A stretch of 64,000 nt of DNA. It comes from UBA6244 sp965140775 (lineage in GTDB: Bacteria; Bacteroidota; Bacteroidia; Bacteroidales; F082). The notes under the pieces were generated by a model that made no database searches, was not told the DNA's origin, and worked only from the letters and a program-made list of their open reading frames with translations. Within the stretch, counting starts at the first letter, position 1, and every line of letters starts with the position of its first letter. The DNA lies in contig OZ223471.1 of the NCBI GenBank assembly GCA_965140775.1, positions 124,001 to 188,000 of the forward strand, in the 5' to 3' direction. Shown in pieces: positions 1-8,014 of the stretch. A program made the translations under genes and the position numbers.

Positions 1-2576
1 TAAGCTGTGGAGGCCATTCCATCTGACCATGTGTAGGATGTGCTTCCATGATCATCTACAGTGGGTGTGGTTGCTCCATCAGGTGCAGGGCTTCCGGCCG
101 CTACAATGTATATATCCCATGCTGTTCCGGTGGCATCTGTCCAACTAAGGTCGGCTCCGGAAGTAGTAATATTACTTGAAACGAGTGCTGTGGGTGCAGG
201 ACATCCTCCCGCCAAAGAAGTGACTTCCACCTCATTGGAATAGTCAGAGGTTCCATCAGTATATTCTGCAGTTACAACATAGAAATAAGTAGTTGCGGGA
301 GCTACGGTCACATCAGAATAGGAGGTGCCCGAAATTCCGGTATAGGTGGTGTTGTAAACACCTGTGGCATCGCCTCTATGGACGGTATAATCCACAAAAG
401 CTTTGGATGAACCCATATCCGTTGTGTAAATACCGGGAACAGGAACACTAACATGTTGTGCTATGTTAATATTTTCTGCATTTAGTTTGCTTTTATGTGG
501 TTTGAGGGCATAAACCGGAAGATTATTGTTTTCTGCCATTTCGTTGCCTGCCACCAGATGCATGGGAGCTTTGGATACGCTCATATAGGCACGCATAATC
601 CATTGAACGCCAAAGGCATTCCATGTTGAACCACCATCAGTAGTATATGCACACCTACCATTATCATGATCTATATCTGTTCCAACAAATGGACCGTCAG
701 TGTTGCCGTCAGGCCATTGGGTTACTACATAAAATACTTCATCCTGTACCATGGCAACAGGAGCCGGTAGTTCTAAAATATTCCATTCGCCTGTGGTTGA
801 GTTCACCACAGGTGTGGGGTATGTTGCATATGGGCTGGCCAAATCCGGCTTTCCGGTTCCGTCATCGGGACATACCATGATGGCGTTCCAGTTTTGACCT
901 AAAGTATTTGTTCTGTTTAAAACGGCTACATAGTTTAGATTTCCTGTAATGGCCGCGTTAAATTTGGTGTAAAACATTTGCGATGTGGTGGTTGGATCCC
1001 CGACCCAATAACTGGTCTCTACACTTCCGTCATCGTAGCGGATTTCCCCTTCAGGCAAAGGAATTTGCCAAGCCAAATCAATGGCTGAGCCATTGGCAAC
1101 TCCGGTCAGATTTTCAGGTGCAGCCACATAGGCACTACCCGTTAAGGTAACATCGTTATCGCCATCTGCCACGATACGTAAGGTAGTTGTTTTGGCACCG
1201 AGGGCAGAAGGACTAAACGTTACATCAAAAGTGAGAGATTGACCGCTTGTTAAACCCACGGGGTAAGCGTTGGCATCTGCTAAAATAAAGTCAGCAGCAT
1301 CACCGCCTGTCAGACTTGTGCCTGTAACATTTAATGTACCTCCTCCTACATTCTCAACAGTGTAGGTGTGGGTGAAGAATCCGGTTGTTAAATTGTTAAG
1401 TGCATATTCGCCAAAATCATCGCTGCCGGAAGGCGTAATGCTTACAATTGGAGTTGTTGGAGCTTCTTCCACACTTACATCATCCAAATAAACATAATAT
1501 AAATAGTCTCCGTAGTAATGAAATCCTATATATACATCCTGACCCACATAAGCACTTAAATTAACAGTGGTTTCCTGCCACTCTGTTGATGACAGGGTTA
1601 CCGGAGTCCAGGTAAAGTCAGCAGGGTTGGTGGTGGTAGCAATTCCCCATTCCAGTACTTCCGCGTAGTCTGCATATTTTCTATGCCAGAACGAAAGTTG
1701 GGTATAAGGAGCTGTAATGGTTTGTTGTTGGGTAAACAGGTACTGGTTGTAGTCAGCAGAGTTACTATACGAACTAAATCTGGCTGAATAAGTACCCGCC
1801 GTGGTGTGGTTTTGATCTATATTTTGCGTAATATCATTTCCTGTCGTCACAATTTTGGACCAGCATGTAGGTAAGAATGCACCTTCAAAGTCTTCAGTCA
1901 TGGGGAAAGTGGTATTTGATTCGCAAATGGTGGTAAAGGTTTCAGGACCCGTCCAGATGCTTACATCACCACCACAATCGGTACGCACATACCAATCGTA
2001 GGCAGTGGAGGAAGCACCTCCTGCCCATGTATAGGAAGTGGATCCGTGATTATCTACTGTAGGATTGGTAGTGGCATCAGGAGCAGGGCTTCCTGCTGCA
2101 ACAATGTAGATATCCCAAGCTGATCCAACAGCATCAGTCCAGCTCATGTCTGCTCCCGACAAGGTAATATTGCTTGTAACTTGTCCTGTAGGATTTGCAC
2201 ACGCGTAACAATTGCCAACCATGTCAAGCACATCTTCAGGTACAGTACCTCCCTGACCTGATTGTCCTAAGGTTACACCCCCACCATCTCTCACGATGTA
2301 AGAGGTTTCATAAGGATATGAGCCATTATTGGTATAAATGGCATCGATGTCGTCACCGATGGCAGCATTAAAATAAAATATCTCCGGCCCGTAGCCACTG
2401 GCCAAGGTTATATCGGTGAGCTCAGCAGTACCATTGACCAGAATTGTAAGGGTATTACCATTCCAGCCATCACCGTAACTATCCGATAGCTCAACGCTGT
2501 GCTGACAAGTTTGGGCTTTCAAGCCCCACATACCCGCAACAAATACGAGTAATGCAGTAAGTAGTTTTCTTTTCAT
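1..2576 (-). CDS. Giant secreted multi-module surface protein, partial (3' end outside window)
   Basis: An open frame runs leftward from an ATG at 2574-2576 to the window edge without a stop, giving about 858 residues of an incomplete protein. The start is followed by a signal peptide (MKRKLLTALLVFVAGMWGLK, cleavage near AQ). Next come a Cys/Gly/Trp-rich domain with DSYGDGWNG (about residues 23-130), a fibronectin-III-like module (about 131-215), a choice-of-anchor-J-like domain (about 225-370), a choice-of-anchor-D-like domain (about 375-475) and further modules. The 131-215 module is repeated near the left edge (minus-strand reading of 1-220 resembles 1990-2215; both carry WDIYIVAAGSPAPD). 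The architecture matches T9SS cargo adhesins or proteases of Bacteroidota. The sorting domain, if present, is not visible, and no enzyme domain can be seen. The frame and secretion are certain; the function is unknown. Confidence 0.85.
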   Translation of the reverse strand, partial: MKRKLLTALLVFVAGMWGLKAQTCQHSVELSDSYGDGWNGNTLTILVNGTAELTDITLASGYGPEIFYFNAAIGDDIDAIYTNNGSYPYETSYIVRDGGGVTLGQSGQGGTVPEDVLDMVGNCYACANPTGQVTSNITLSGADMSWTDAVGSAWDIYIVAAGSPAPDATTNPTVDNHGSTSYTWAGGASSTAYDWYVRTDCGGDVSIWTGPETFTTICESNTTFPMTEDFEGAFLPTCWSKIVTTGNDITQNIDQNHTTAGTYSARFSSYSNSADYNQYLFTQQQTITAPYTQLSFWHRKYADYAEVLEWGIATTTNPADFTWTPVTLSSTEWQETTVNLSAYVGQDVYIGFHYYGDYLYYVYLDDVSVEEAPTTPIVSITPSGSDDFGEYALNNLTTGFFTHTYTVENVGGGTLNVTGTSLTGGDAADFILADANAYPVGLTSGQSLTFDVTFSPSALGAKTTTLRIVADGDNDVTLTGSAYVAAPENLTGVANGSAIDLAWQIPLPEGEIRYDDGSVETSYWVGDPTTTSQMFYTKFNAAITGNLNYVAVLNRTNTLGQNWNAIMVCPDDGTGKPDLASPYATYPTPVVNSTTGEWNILELPAPVAMVQDEVFYVVTQWPDGNTDGPFVGTDIDHDNGRCAYTTDGGSTWNAFGVQWIMRAYMSVSKAPMHLVAGNEMAENNNLPVYALKPHKSKLNAENINIAQHVSVPVPGIYTTDMGSSKAFVDYTVHRGDATGVYNTTYTGISGTSYSDVTVAPATTYFYVVTAEYTDGTSDYSNEVEVTSLAGGCPAPTALVSSNITTSGADLSWTDATGTAWDIYIVAAGSPAPDGATTPTVDDHGSTSYTWSDGMASTA

Positions 2577-2773
2577 ACAACAACTATTTTTAATGAATTT
2601 TATAAAGGGTTTTCTAGTTGCCGTAAAAATACATATTGATAAATGGCACTATAAGTGGGTGTCATTTGCATATATATAACTGTTAATACATATGTTATAA
2701 GTGTAGATTATTTCGCTATAACTGTTGTTGTACGAATTTTTGTGGGGAAGGAAAATAGGCAGCGGCGGGCTAC

Positions 2774-3517
2774 TTAGTTTTCAGCCAGAAGCCTTAATAG
2801 GCCTGACTTTTTGCGCACTGATACCGGAAGTTTGGTGCCATCGTGCAATACCACCGAGGAGCCTCCCACCTTGTTGAATCCAATCACATACCGAAGATTG
2901 ATAAGATGAGCGTGATGAATGCGATAAAACATATGGGGCTTGAGCTTCTCCTCGAAGCTTTTCAGGTTTTTGGACACCAGTAAGTGAGTTTTGTTTTTGA
3001 GATAGAGGTGGGTATATCCGGCATCTGAGGTGCAATAGATGATGTCGTCGGGAAGGAGGTATTGAATATCGCTGTGGCTTGACACCACGATTTTAGCTAG
3101 TGATTGTCCTGGTTTTTCGTAACACTTTGATTTGTAGTCAGGATGCATTAGTTGTTTTTCGATGATCAATCGAGCCTGAATCAGGATTTTCAATGTGTCG
3201 TGTTCATTAAGTGGTTTTAAAAGATGCCCCACCAAAACAACCCGCTCGGGATAAAACCTGGCCGGGATATTTTCAGAAATGGTAATCAAAAAGAAATTGT
3301 TTAGGTTGGCTTGTTTAATCTTTTTAAATCCTGACCTATCGAGCAAGGTGGTTTCCCAAATCACCAAATCAGGTGCCTCACTTTTTATTAACAATATACC
3401 CGATTCTATCGAATGAGCGGTGCCCACGAGCATTGTATGCGGGAAGTATTCCTGCAAAATTTTGGACACAACAAGCACTACCTCGTCCTCATAATCTATG
3501 ATGACAACCCGAATCAT
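2774..3517 (-). CDS. LytTR-family response regulator with degenerate receiver
   Basis: The 247-aa protein has an N-terminal CheY-like receiver (about 1-120) and a C-terminal LytTR DNA-binding domain (about 145-245, with LVSKNLKSFEEKL and RIHHAHLINL). The conserved receiver lysine is kept (LLKPL, K101), as is D8. The usual phospho-acceptor Asp is Glu here (PDLVIWETTL, E55) and the second acidic-pocket residue is Tyr (IIDYEDE). A Glu at this place can mimic phosphorylation, so the protein may be constitutively active or respond differently; that is inference. No sensor kinase lies nearby. It sits alone between surface-protein genes, and its paralogue at 26097-26843 occupies a similar position beside another giant gene. 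Its targets are unknown; the neighbouring surface operons are the obvious candidates. Confidence 0.9.
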   Translation of the reverse strand: MIRVVIIDYEDEVVLVVSKILQEYFPHTMLVGTAHSIESGILLIKSEAPDLVIWETTLLDRSGFKKIKQANLNNFFLITISENIPARFYPERVVLVGHLLKPLNEHDTLKILIQARLIIEKQLMHPDYKSKCYEKPGQSLAKIVVSSHSDIQYLLPDDIIYCTSDAGYTHLYLKNKTHLLVSKNLKSFEEKLKPHMFYRIHHAHLINLRYVIGFNKVGGSSVVLHDGTKLPVSVRKKSGLLRLLAEN

Positions 3518-3865
3518 GATAGGAATATTTTTAGGTTAATGTGACAAAAATAGGTGATTTATTATTGATTTACAATTATTATCCCGGGTTTTTTAAATGC
3601 AAAAGGATTCTAAGGAGCTGAAATGTATGTTTATTAACACCGTTCATTTCGAGACTCAACACCTCCGGAATTAAGGGCGTACATAGTGTGATGACAAAAG
3701 GGAATGAATATTGAATATCGATTAACATCCTGCCTGCCTTTGGCGCGAAATCATGCCTATCGAGGTACAATCCCTCTTCAACATTCGGTGTTTAAACAGT
3801 GATTTTGCCTGAATAGCGTTGACTTTTTCTTCCATCTTTTATCTTCCCATTGATTGGAGGTTTTT

Positions 3866-3904
3866 AATAAAAAAACCCTGCCGGACATGGTTAATCCAAC
3901 AGGG
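3866..3904 (-). terminator. Rho-independent terminator of the 7454-3961 operon
   Basis: Read on the minus strand, the stem CCCTGTTGGA / TCCGGCAGGG (two G-T pairs) is followed by seven T residues. It lies about 57 nt past the stop of the small gene at 3961 and would end transcription of the leftward two-gene operon. Confidence 0.75.
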
Positions 3905-3916
3905 AATGGAAATTGT

Positions 3917-3949
3917 AATCCTGACAGGTTTTCAAAACCTGTCAGGATT
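3917..3949. repeat. 33-bp near-perfect palindrome (CCTGACAGG type)
   Basis: Two 16-bp arms (AATCCTGACAGGTTTT and its exact complement) flank a single C. It starts 11 nt past the stop at 3961 and precedes the terminator at 3866-3904. The plus strand ends in a T run, so it could terminate rightward transcription. From memory, CCTGACAGG-type palindromes recur in Bacteroidota genomes as short intergenic repeats. Only one copy was noticed in this window. Confidence 0.7.
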
Positions 3950-3960
3950 TTTAAAAACAG

Positions 3961-4188
3961 CTATTCCTCAAGCGTTTCCTTGTCATCGCTATACATGGAA
4001 TACAGCTTTTTGCCACCATAGGCTACGCCCATGGCCAACAAGATGCCGAGGCCTCCGCCTATGGGAGCTCCGCCCCCGCCCAGAGGATCACCGCCGCCTC
4101 CGCCGCCGGGGCCCGGTTGTGCAATGGTGAATAAGGGTAGCACCATGATGGCACTGATTAACAGGGTTGAAAAAATCTTCTTTTTCAT
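3961..4188 (-). CDS. Small PID-CTERM-like sorted protein (copy A)
   Basis: The 75-aa protein has a signal peptide (MKKKIFSTLLISAIMVLPLF, cleavage near AQ), a Gly/Pro-rich linker (about 24-40), then APIGGGLGILLAMGVAYGGK, then a Lys-Lys-Leu-Tyr and an acidic tail ending ETLEE. Motif, hydrophobic stretch and basic pair together resemble tripartite C-terminal sorting signals (PEP-CTERM class; the Bacteroidota variant known to me from memory is PID-CTERM). It starts 29 nt downstream of the giant T9SS protein gene at 4218-7454 and is surely co-transcribed. Three other copies in the window occupy the same position behind giant genes. Its function is unknown. It could be an anchor, partner or chaperone of the giant protein, or an independently surface-linked peptide. 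Confidence 0.88.
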   Translation of the reverse strand: MKKKIFSTLLISAIMVLPLFTIAQPGPGGGGGGDPLGGGGAPIGGGLGILLAMGVAYGGKKLYSMYSDDKETLEE

Positions 4189-4217
4189 GATCTTTTTTTA
4201 TTTATTGTGATTTTGAT

Positions 4218-7200
4218 TTATTTTATAAACACTTTGCGGGTCAGGGTTTGGTTTTTATCGGTGATACTCACCACGTAGTATCCTGAATGATCCAGATCGA
4301 TTTCCTGGGTTCCCATGTGGGCATCCAGTTCGCGTACCGTTTGACCTAACATATTGACTACTTCCACGTGTGCCTGCATTTGGGTTGGAATGATCACACG
4401 TACTTTTTTGTCGAAGCTATATACCTGCACATTGTCCAATTGATTTTCCTGGGTTCCCACTACGGAGAAGAATACCGTGAATCTATCGGTTTGGGCGGCC
4501 TCGTAGGTAAACCTGTAGGGTTGCTCCATCAGGTTGGTGGTAATGCCCAAATATTCATCCGTTAAGTACACCTCGGCAAAGTTTTCTACTTCTTCCAATT
4601 CGATGGTAAACTCATGGCCATCAACTCCGCGCACATCCACGGAAGCGCTGGGTATGCCAAATGGCAAGGCGTTCACGCTCATGTAATTATTGGCTGTGCT
4701 ATAGATTTGGGGCATGGTTTCGTCCAAGCTGAAATATTTGTGCATATCCAACTGACTGTCGTAGCCTTCGGTGGCTTGCGTGTGGAATCTAACGATGCTT
4801 TCGTCGTAGCGATCACCATCGGTGATTTTGAGTTTCACATAGTCGCTGATGGCGGATTGTGATTTCATGAAGTTCACCGCATTGGGCACTTGTACTTCAT
4901 CGTTCATGCCAATGCTGCCGCTGGATTCGGTGGAGGTTACCTGTACAAAGAAGGCTTGTCCGCTGGCTATGTAGCGCGATCCGTCGTTGTATCCTATGCC
5001 TCCCACATATCCGGCAAAGTTGGGGCCTCCGGCTCCATCAGGATTCCATACCCAGATACCGCCGTCCACGTTGTTCAGGAACCAGCCTGATGCGGCATCC
5101 CAGTCGATGGTGGAGGGGAATGGGTTTCCTACCAGGTTGTATCCGTCACCCTGTCCGGGACCGCTGTTGGTAAGGGCTACAGGGCCTACCAATCCTGAAC
5201 GCAGGTTGCCATGTATTTCAAATGTTTGGGGGGTGGAAGCGCCTACCCATACCATCCAGCCTTTCATGTCGCCAAGGGGGCTGTTCAGGTCGGTAACGTA
5301 AACGTACTCATTGGCGGCTTCATCATAGTATTTGGCCCATACTTCGGGACTTCCGCCCAGGTACAAGTCGTTGGCAATGGCACCTGATACGGGAGCTGAA
5401 AGTCCGTGCCAGTTGTCGTCGGTGAAATAACGTTGCACGGTGGAGGTACCGTTTACGGTAAGGTTGGCTTGTCCCATCAGGGAGGCATCGCCTGTGGCAT
5501 CGCTGCCCATTACCAGGTTGTTACACTCGGCAGCGGTGGGAATGTATGGATAATTGGGTGCACCTGCGGGGATGGTGACATCGGTGGTAGAACCGGGAAC
5601 GCCGGGATTCCAGTTGGAAGCATCAAACCAGTCTGTATCGGTGGTTCCTGTCCAAACGGTGGCTGAAGGAGGAGCCGTAAAAAACTGGTTGTTGTTGATG
5701 GCTCCTGAAGTTTCGGCCAGGGGCGACTGCCAGGTAAAAGCATCGTAAGAAGTGCCAGTGCCACCCAATTGCAGCGACTCTCCGACGGCAGTTGCGGATG
5801 ATTCTGTCACTCCAATATCTGTTGAGGTTACGCCATTGGCAGGGCCGTCGGTTGCTGTAAAGGAACCTTCATAGCTTAAAAACTGACCGGGAATTAAAGT
5901 TCCTTGATACGAAAGAGCCAAGCCATCGGGAAATCCGTTTTGCAAACCACCATCTGCCGTAAAATCGTAGTAGTAGAAGGTGAATCCGTCAGTGGTATTT
6001 CCAACCATAAATGCATCCAGGGTTTTGGACAGATAGGATACACCTCCATTTCCGTTGTACAGATCTACCTGAAAATCAGCCAGGTTGATGCTGCCGGCAT
6101 TTTCAATCACCACTTCTACAATTTCTGCCACATCACCACTTACATTGTCATAGTGAAATTCGTTGATCCAGGCATTAACCAAAACAGTTTCGGTAACGGT
6201 ATAGCTTTGTTCGGGAGAGGTAGTGGCATCGGCATCATCGTCCGTGGCATAAATTTCGTAAAACACAGTAGTGCCATTGGTCTGGGCAGGAATGTTGCCT
6301 GTGTAGGTGCTGCCGGAAGAAATCGTCATTGTTACGGTGTTGGTCAAACTTCCCGAAGTAGTCCCCCAATGCAGATCAACACTTGATACAGTACCATCCG
6401 AATCGGTAACATCAGCTGAAATGGTGACAATATCCGTTGGATGTGGCATTACCGGTGATTGCTGTATATTGGCGATAACCGGAGGGGTATTAGTTGGTAT
6501 GGTTACCGTATAGCTTTGTTCGGGAGAGGTAGTGGCATCGGCATCATCGTCCGTGGCATAAATTTCGTAAAACACAGTAGTGCCATTGGTCTGGGCAGGA
6601 ATGTTGCCTGTGTAGGTGCTGCCGGAAGAAATCGTCATTGTTACGGTGTTGGTCAAACTTCCCGAAGTAGTTCCCCAATGCAGATCAACACTTGATACAG
6701 TGCCGTCCGAATCGGTAACATCGGCTGAAACGGTGACAAGCTCACCTGAAAGGGGTACAGCAGGTACATGAACGATGTTGGTGATGGACGGAGGGAGGTT
6801 TCCTCCACCGGATGATCCTGTCAGTTCAAAATAATCAATGGCAAAATCCTCATCCCCTGAATTCACCGCAACGGTGAATTGCAGATCAAGGGTATTTCCT
6901 GTAGTTGGGATATTCTTGGTAAACTGACTAAAGGCACCCGAAAGTGCAGTGCCATCGCCATCGCCATTAAAATCGGTATCTTCAAGAAAATAGGTGTTGT
7001 AAGTAGTTCCATCGTTTTCAAACCATATTAAATTTGTCCAGGCTCCTCCATCAATGCGGTATTCCACATGAATATAATCCACATTGTCAATTTTGGTTGT
7101 AGCCGTAGATGCAAAATACCCTTTGAATTGCAGACCTGAATATCCTGAAATGGAAATCGAACTCCAGGTTAATTGAGACGGACTGGCACTTCCGGTCCAG

Positions 7201-7454
7201 CCACCATCATCAATGTCTTGCCCTGCAAAAAAATTTGAACCCATGGCACCTGTGTAGGTTTTATTAATATCCGACCCATTGGTTCTAAAAAAGTAATCCT
7301 GAAGACCATCACTTCCCTCACCACCCAACGTAACTGAGTATTGTGAATTGTTGTCGAAATCTTCAAGCCAAATGGTAGCCTGTCCGTTTAAGGTTTTTCC
7401 TCCCCACACCAGCACAACAGCCAGCATGAGGGTCATTAGTAATTTTCTTTTCAT
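4218..7454 (-). CDS. Giant T9SS-sorted surface protein with Ig-like and lamin-tail-like modules
   Basis: The protein is 1078 aa from the ATG at 7454. An in-frame ATG two codons upstream (7460) and a longer frame to 7511 exist, but 7454 aligns with paralogue starts (MKRKLLMTLMLAVVLVWGG). A signal peptide (1-24) is followed by an N-terminal domain (about 26-215), two almost identical Ig-like repeats (about 221-425, from a 309-bp tandem duplication), a lamin-tail-like domain (about 426-590), a linker with TDWFDASNWNPGVPG (about 600-625), a WHGLSAP region with GYNLVGNPFPS (about 680-810), and a T9SS type-A-like sorting domain (about 1003-1078, VEVVNMLGQTV ... GYYVVSI, ending KVFIK). It is predicted to be exported by Sec and T9SS and attached to the cell surface. 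No catalytic domain is visible. It forms an operon with the small gene at 3961, and a promoter/leader candidate lies at 7717-7778. Confidence 0.92.
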   Translation of the reverse strand: MKRKLLMTLMLAVVLVWGGKTLNGQATIWLEDFDNNSQYSVTLGGEGSDGLQDYFFRTNGSDINKTYTGAMGSNFFAGQDIDDGGWTGSASPSQLTWSSISISGYSGLQFKGYFASTATTKIDNVDYIHVEYRIDGGAWTNLIWFENDGTTYNTYFLEDTDFNGDGDGTALSGAFSQFTKNIPTTGNTLDLQFTVAVNSGDEDFAIDYFELTGSSGGGNLPPSITNIVHVPAVPLSGELVTVSADVTDSDGTVSSVDLHWGTTSGSLTNTVTMTISSGSTYTGNIPAQTNGTTVFYEIYATDDDADATTSPEQSYTVTIPTNTPPVIANIQQSPVMPHPTDIVTISADVTDSDGTVSSVDLHWGTTSGSLTNTVTMTISSGSTYTGNIPAQTNGTTVFYEIYATDDDADATTSPEQSYTVTETVLVNAWINEFHYDNVSGDVAEIVEVVIENAGSINLADFQVDLYNGNGGVSYLSKTLDAFMVGNTTDGFTFYYYDFTADGGLQNGFPDGLALSYQGTLIPGQFLSYEGSFTATDGPANGVTSTDIGVTESSATAVGESLQLGGTGTSYDAFTWQSPLAETSGAINNNQFFTAPPSATVWTGTTDTDWFDASNWNPGVPGSTTDVTIPAGAPNYPYIPTAAECNNLVMGSDATGDASLMGQANLTVNGTSTVQRYFTDDNWHGLSAPVSGAIANDLYLGGSPEVWAKYYDEAANEYVYVTDLNSPLGDMKGWMVWVGASTPQTFEIHGNLRSGLVGPVALTNSGPGQGDGYNLVGNPFPSTIDWDAASGWFLNNVDGGIWVWNPDGAGGPNFAGYVGGIGYNDGSRYIASGQAFFVQVTSTESSGSIGMNDEVQVPNAVNFMKSQSAISDYVKLKITDGDRYDESIVRFHTQATEGYDSQLDMHKYFSLDETMPQIYSTANNYMSVNALPFGIPSASVDVRGVDGHEFTIELEEVENFAEVYLTDEYLGITTNLMEQPYRFTYEAAQTDRFTVFFSVVGTQENQLDNVQVYSFDKKVRVIIPTQMQAHVEVVNMLGQTVRELDAHMGTQEIDLDHSGYYVVSITDKNQTLTRKVFIK
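6199..6739 (-). repeat. Intragenic tandem repeat, period 309 bp
   Basis: Positions 6199-6430 and 6508-6739 are nearly identical over about 232 bp, with only about six differences and an exact offset of 309 bp (103 codons). Each copy encodes one Ig-like module containing VTDSDGTVSSVDLHWGTTSG. Such near-identity points to recent unequal crossing-over or slippage and could allow changes in repeat number. Confidence 0.9.
6826..7260 (-). repeat. N-terminal module shared with the gene at 8015-12001
   Basis: This stretch is about 90-97% identical to 11373-11807 (offset 4547), best over the part encoding GTALSGAFSQFTKNIPTTGN through SPSQLTWSSISISGYSGLQF. The flanks differ more, so the module behaves as an exchangeable cassette between the two giant genes. 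Confidence 0.85.
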
Positions 7455-7716
7455 TTTCATAGAGATTTTAATTAAGGTAATAATTGGGTTTATTTTTACT
7501 TTTAGGATCACCAGACACAGTGGGGTATTTTACCTCAGATAATAGTTGCCACTCATTTGGTGGAAAAACATAACGGAGGAGTTTTTAACCCATGCCGCCA
7601 TTACCCAAAAATCAATTAAATTTTATGTTTGTCAGAAAATAGACAGGGCCAAACAACTCCCTTACAACTTTCGCTGCAAACAATTGATAATCTATAATAT
7701 AAAGATGATTTGTTTT

Positions 7717-7778
7717 TGGGTATACAGCAACAAACCGAAGTGTAATACCCAACACTTGTTAGTCCGGTAACAAAACTA
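7717..7778 (-). promoter_or_regulatory. Conserved promoter and leader hairpin upstream of the 4218-7454 gene
   Basis: On the minus strand a TAGTTTTG box (7771-7778, matching TAnnTTTG) is followed 20 nt later by inverted repeats TGGGTAT (7717-7723) and ATACCCA (7745-7751). The same box, the same 20-nt spacing and the same hairpin, with shared loop bases, recur at 13336-13398 upstream of the endonuclease operon. The likely transcript start is near 7764, which gives a leader of about 310 nt before the ATG at 7454. Just upstream both loci also share a TTAACNCTAA-like stretch (about 7812-7826). The regulator is unknown. Confidence 0.55.
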
Positions 7779-7933
7779 CAAAAAATATTTTAACTTGTGT
7801 AAACCTAAAATTATCTTAGCGTTAAGCTATTTTCTGCAAGTCCTGCTACCATAGGCGGCCTATCCGAAAATGAGGTTTGAATAATATTTTGGTGGATGGT
7901 TTTTCTCGTAAGTTTTGGCAAGACCATTAAAAC

Positions 7934-7968
7934 AAAAAAGCAGGAGCGTATCACAACTCCTGCTTTTT
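7934..7968 (-). terminator. Terminator after the 8015-12001 gene
   Basis: AAAAAGCAGGAG pairs with CTCCTGCTTTTT around a short loop, with A/T runs on both sides, so it can act in either direction. It lies 46 nt past the stop at 8015. The stem sequence is the same as in the terminator at 19503-19539, which follows an intact giant-gene/small-gene pair. Confidence 0.85.
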
Positions 7969-8014
7969 AAATAGACATTTCCGCTAACGGATGAAATACA
8001 CCCCTTGCAAAACA

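Larger units (their letters stand above)
3518..3960. other. Intergenic region between LytTR gene and small sorted-protein gene
   Basis: No convincing gene was seen. A 63-codon leftward frame at 3579-3770 has no recognisable features. The right part carries a terminator and a long palindrome, listed separately. Confidence 0.5.

Noticed and set aside
3579..3770. 63-codon leftward frame between the LytTR gene and the small sorted-protein gene
   Set aside because: No signal, domain or translation context was seen.
5904..6386. Plus-strand frames inside the giant leftward genes
   Set aside because: They are shadows of the strongly supported minus-strand coding sequence, as shown by module repeats in the minus frame.
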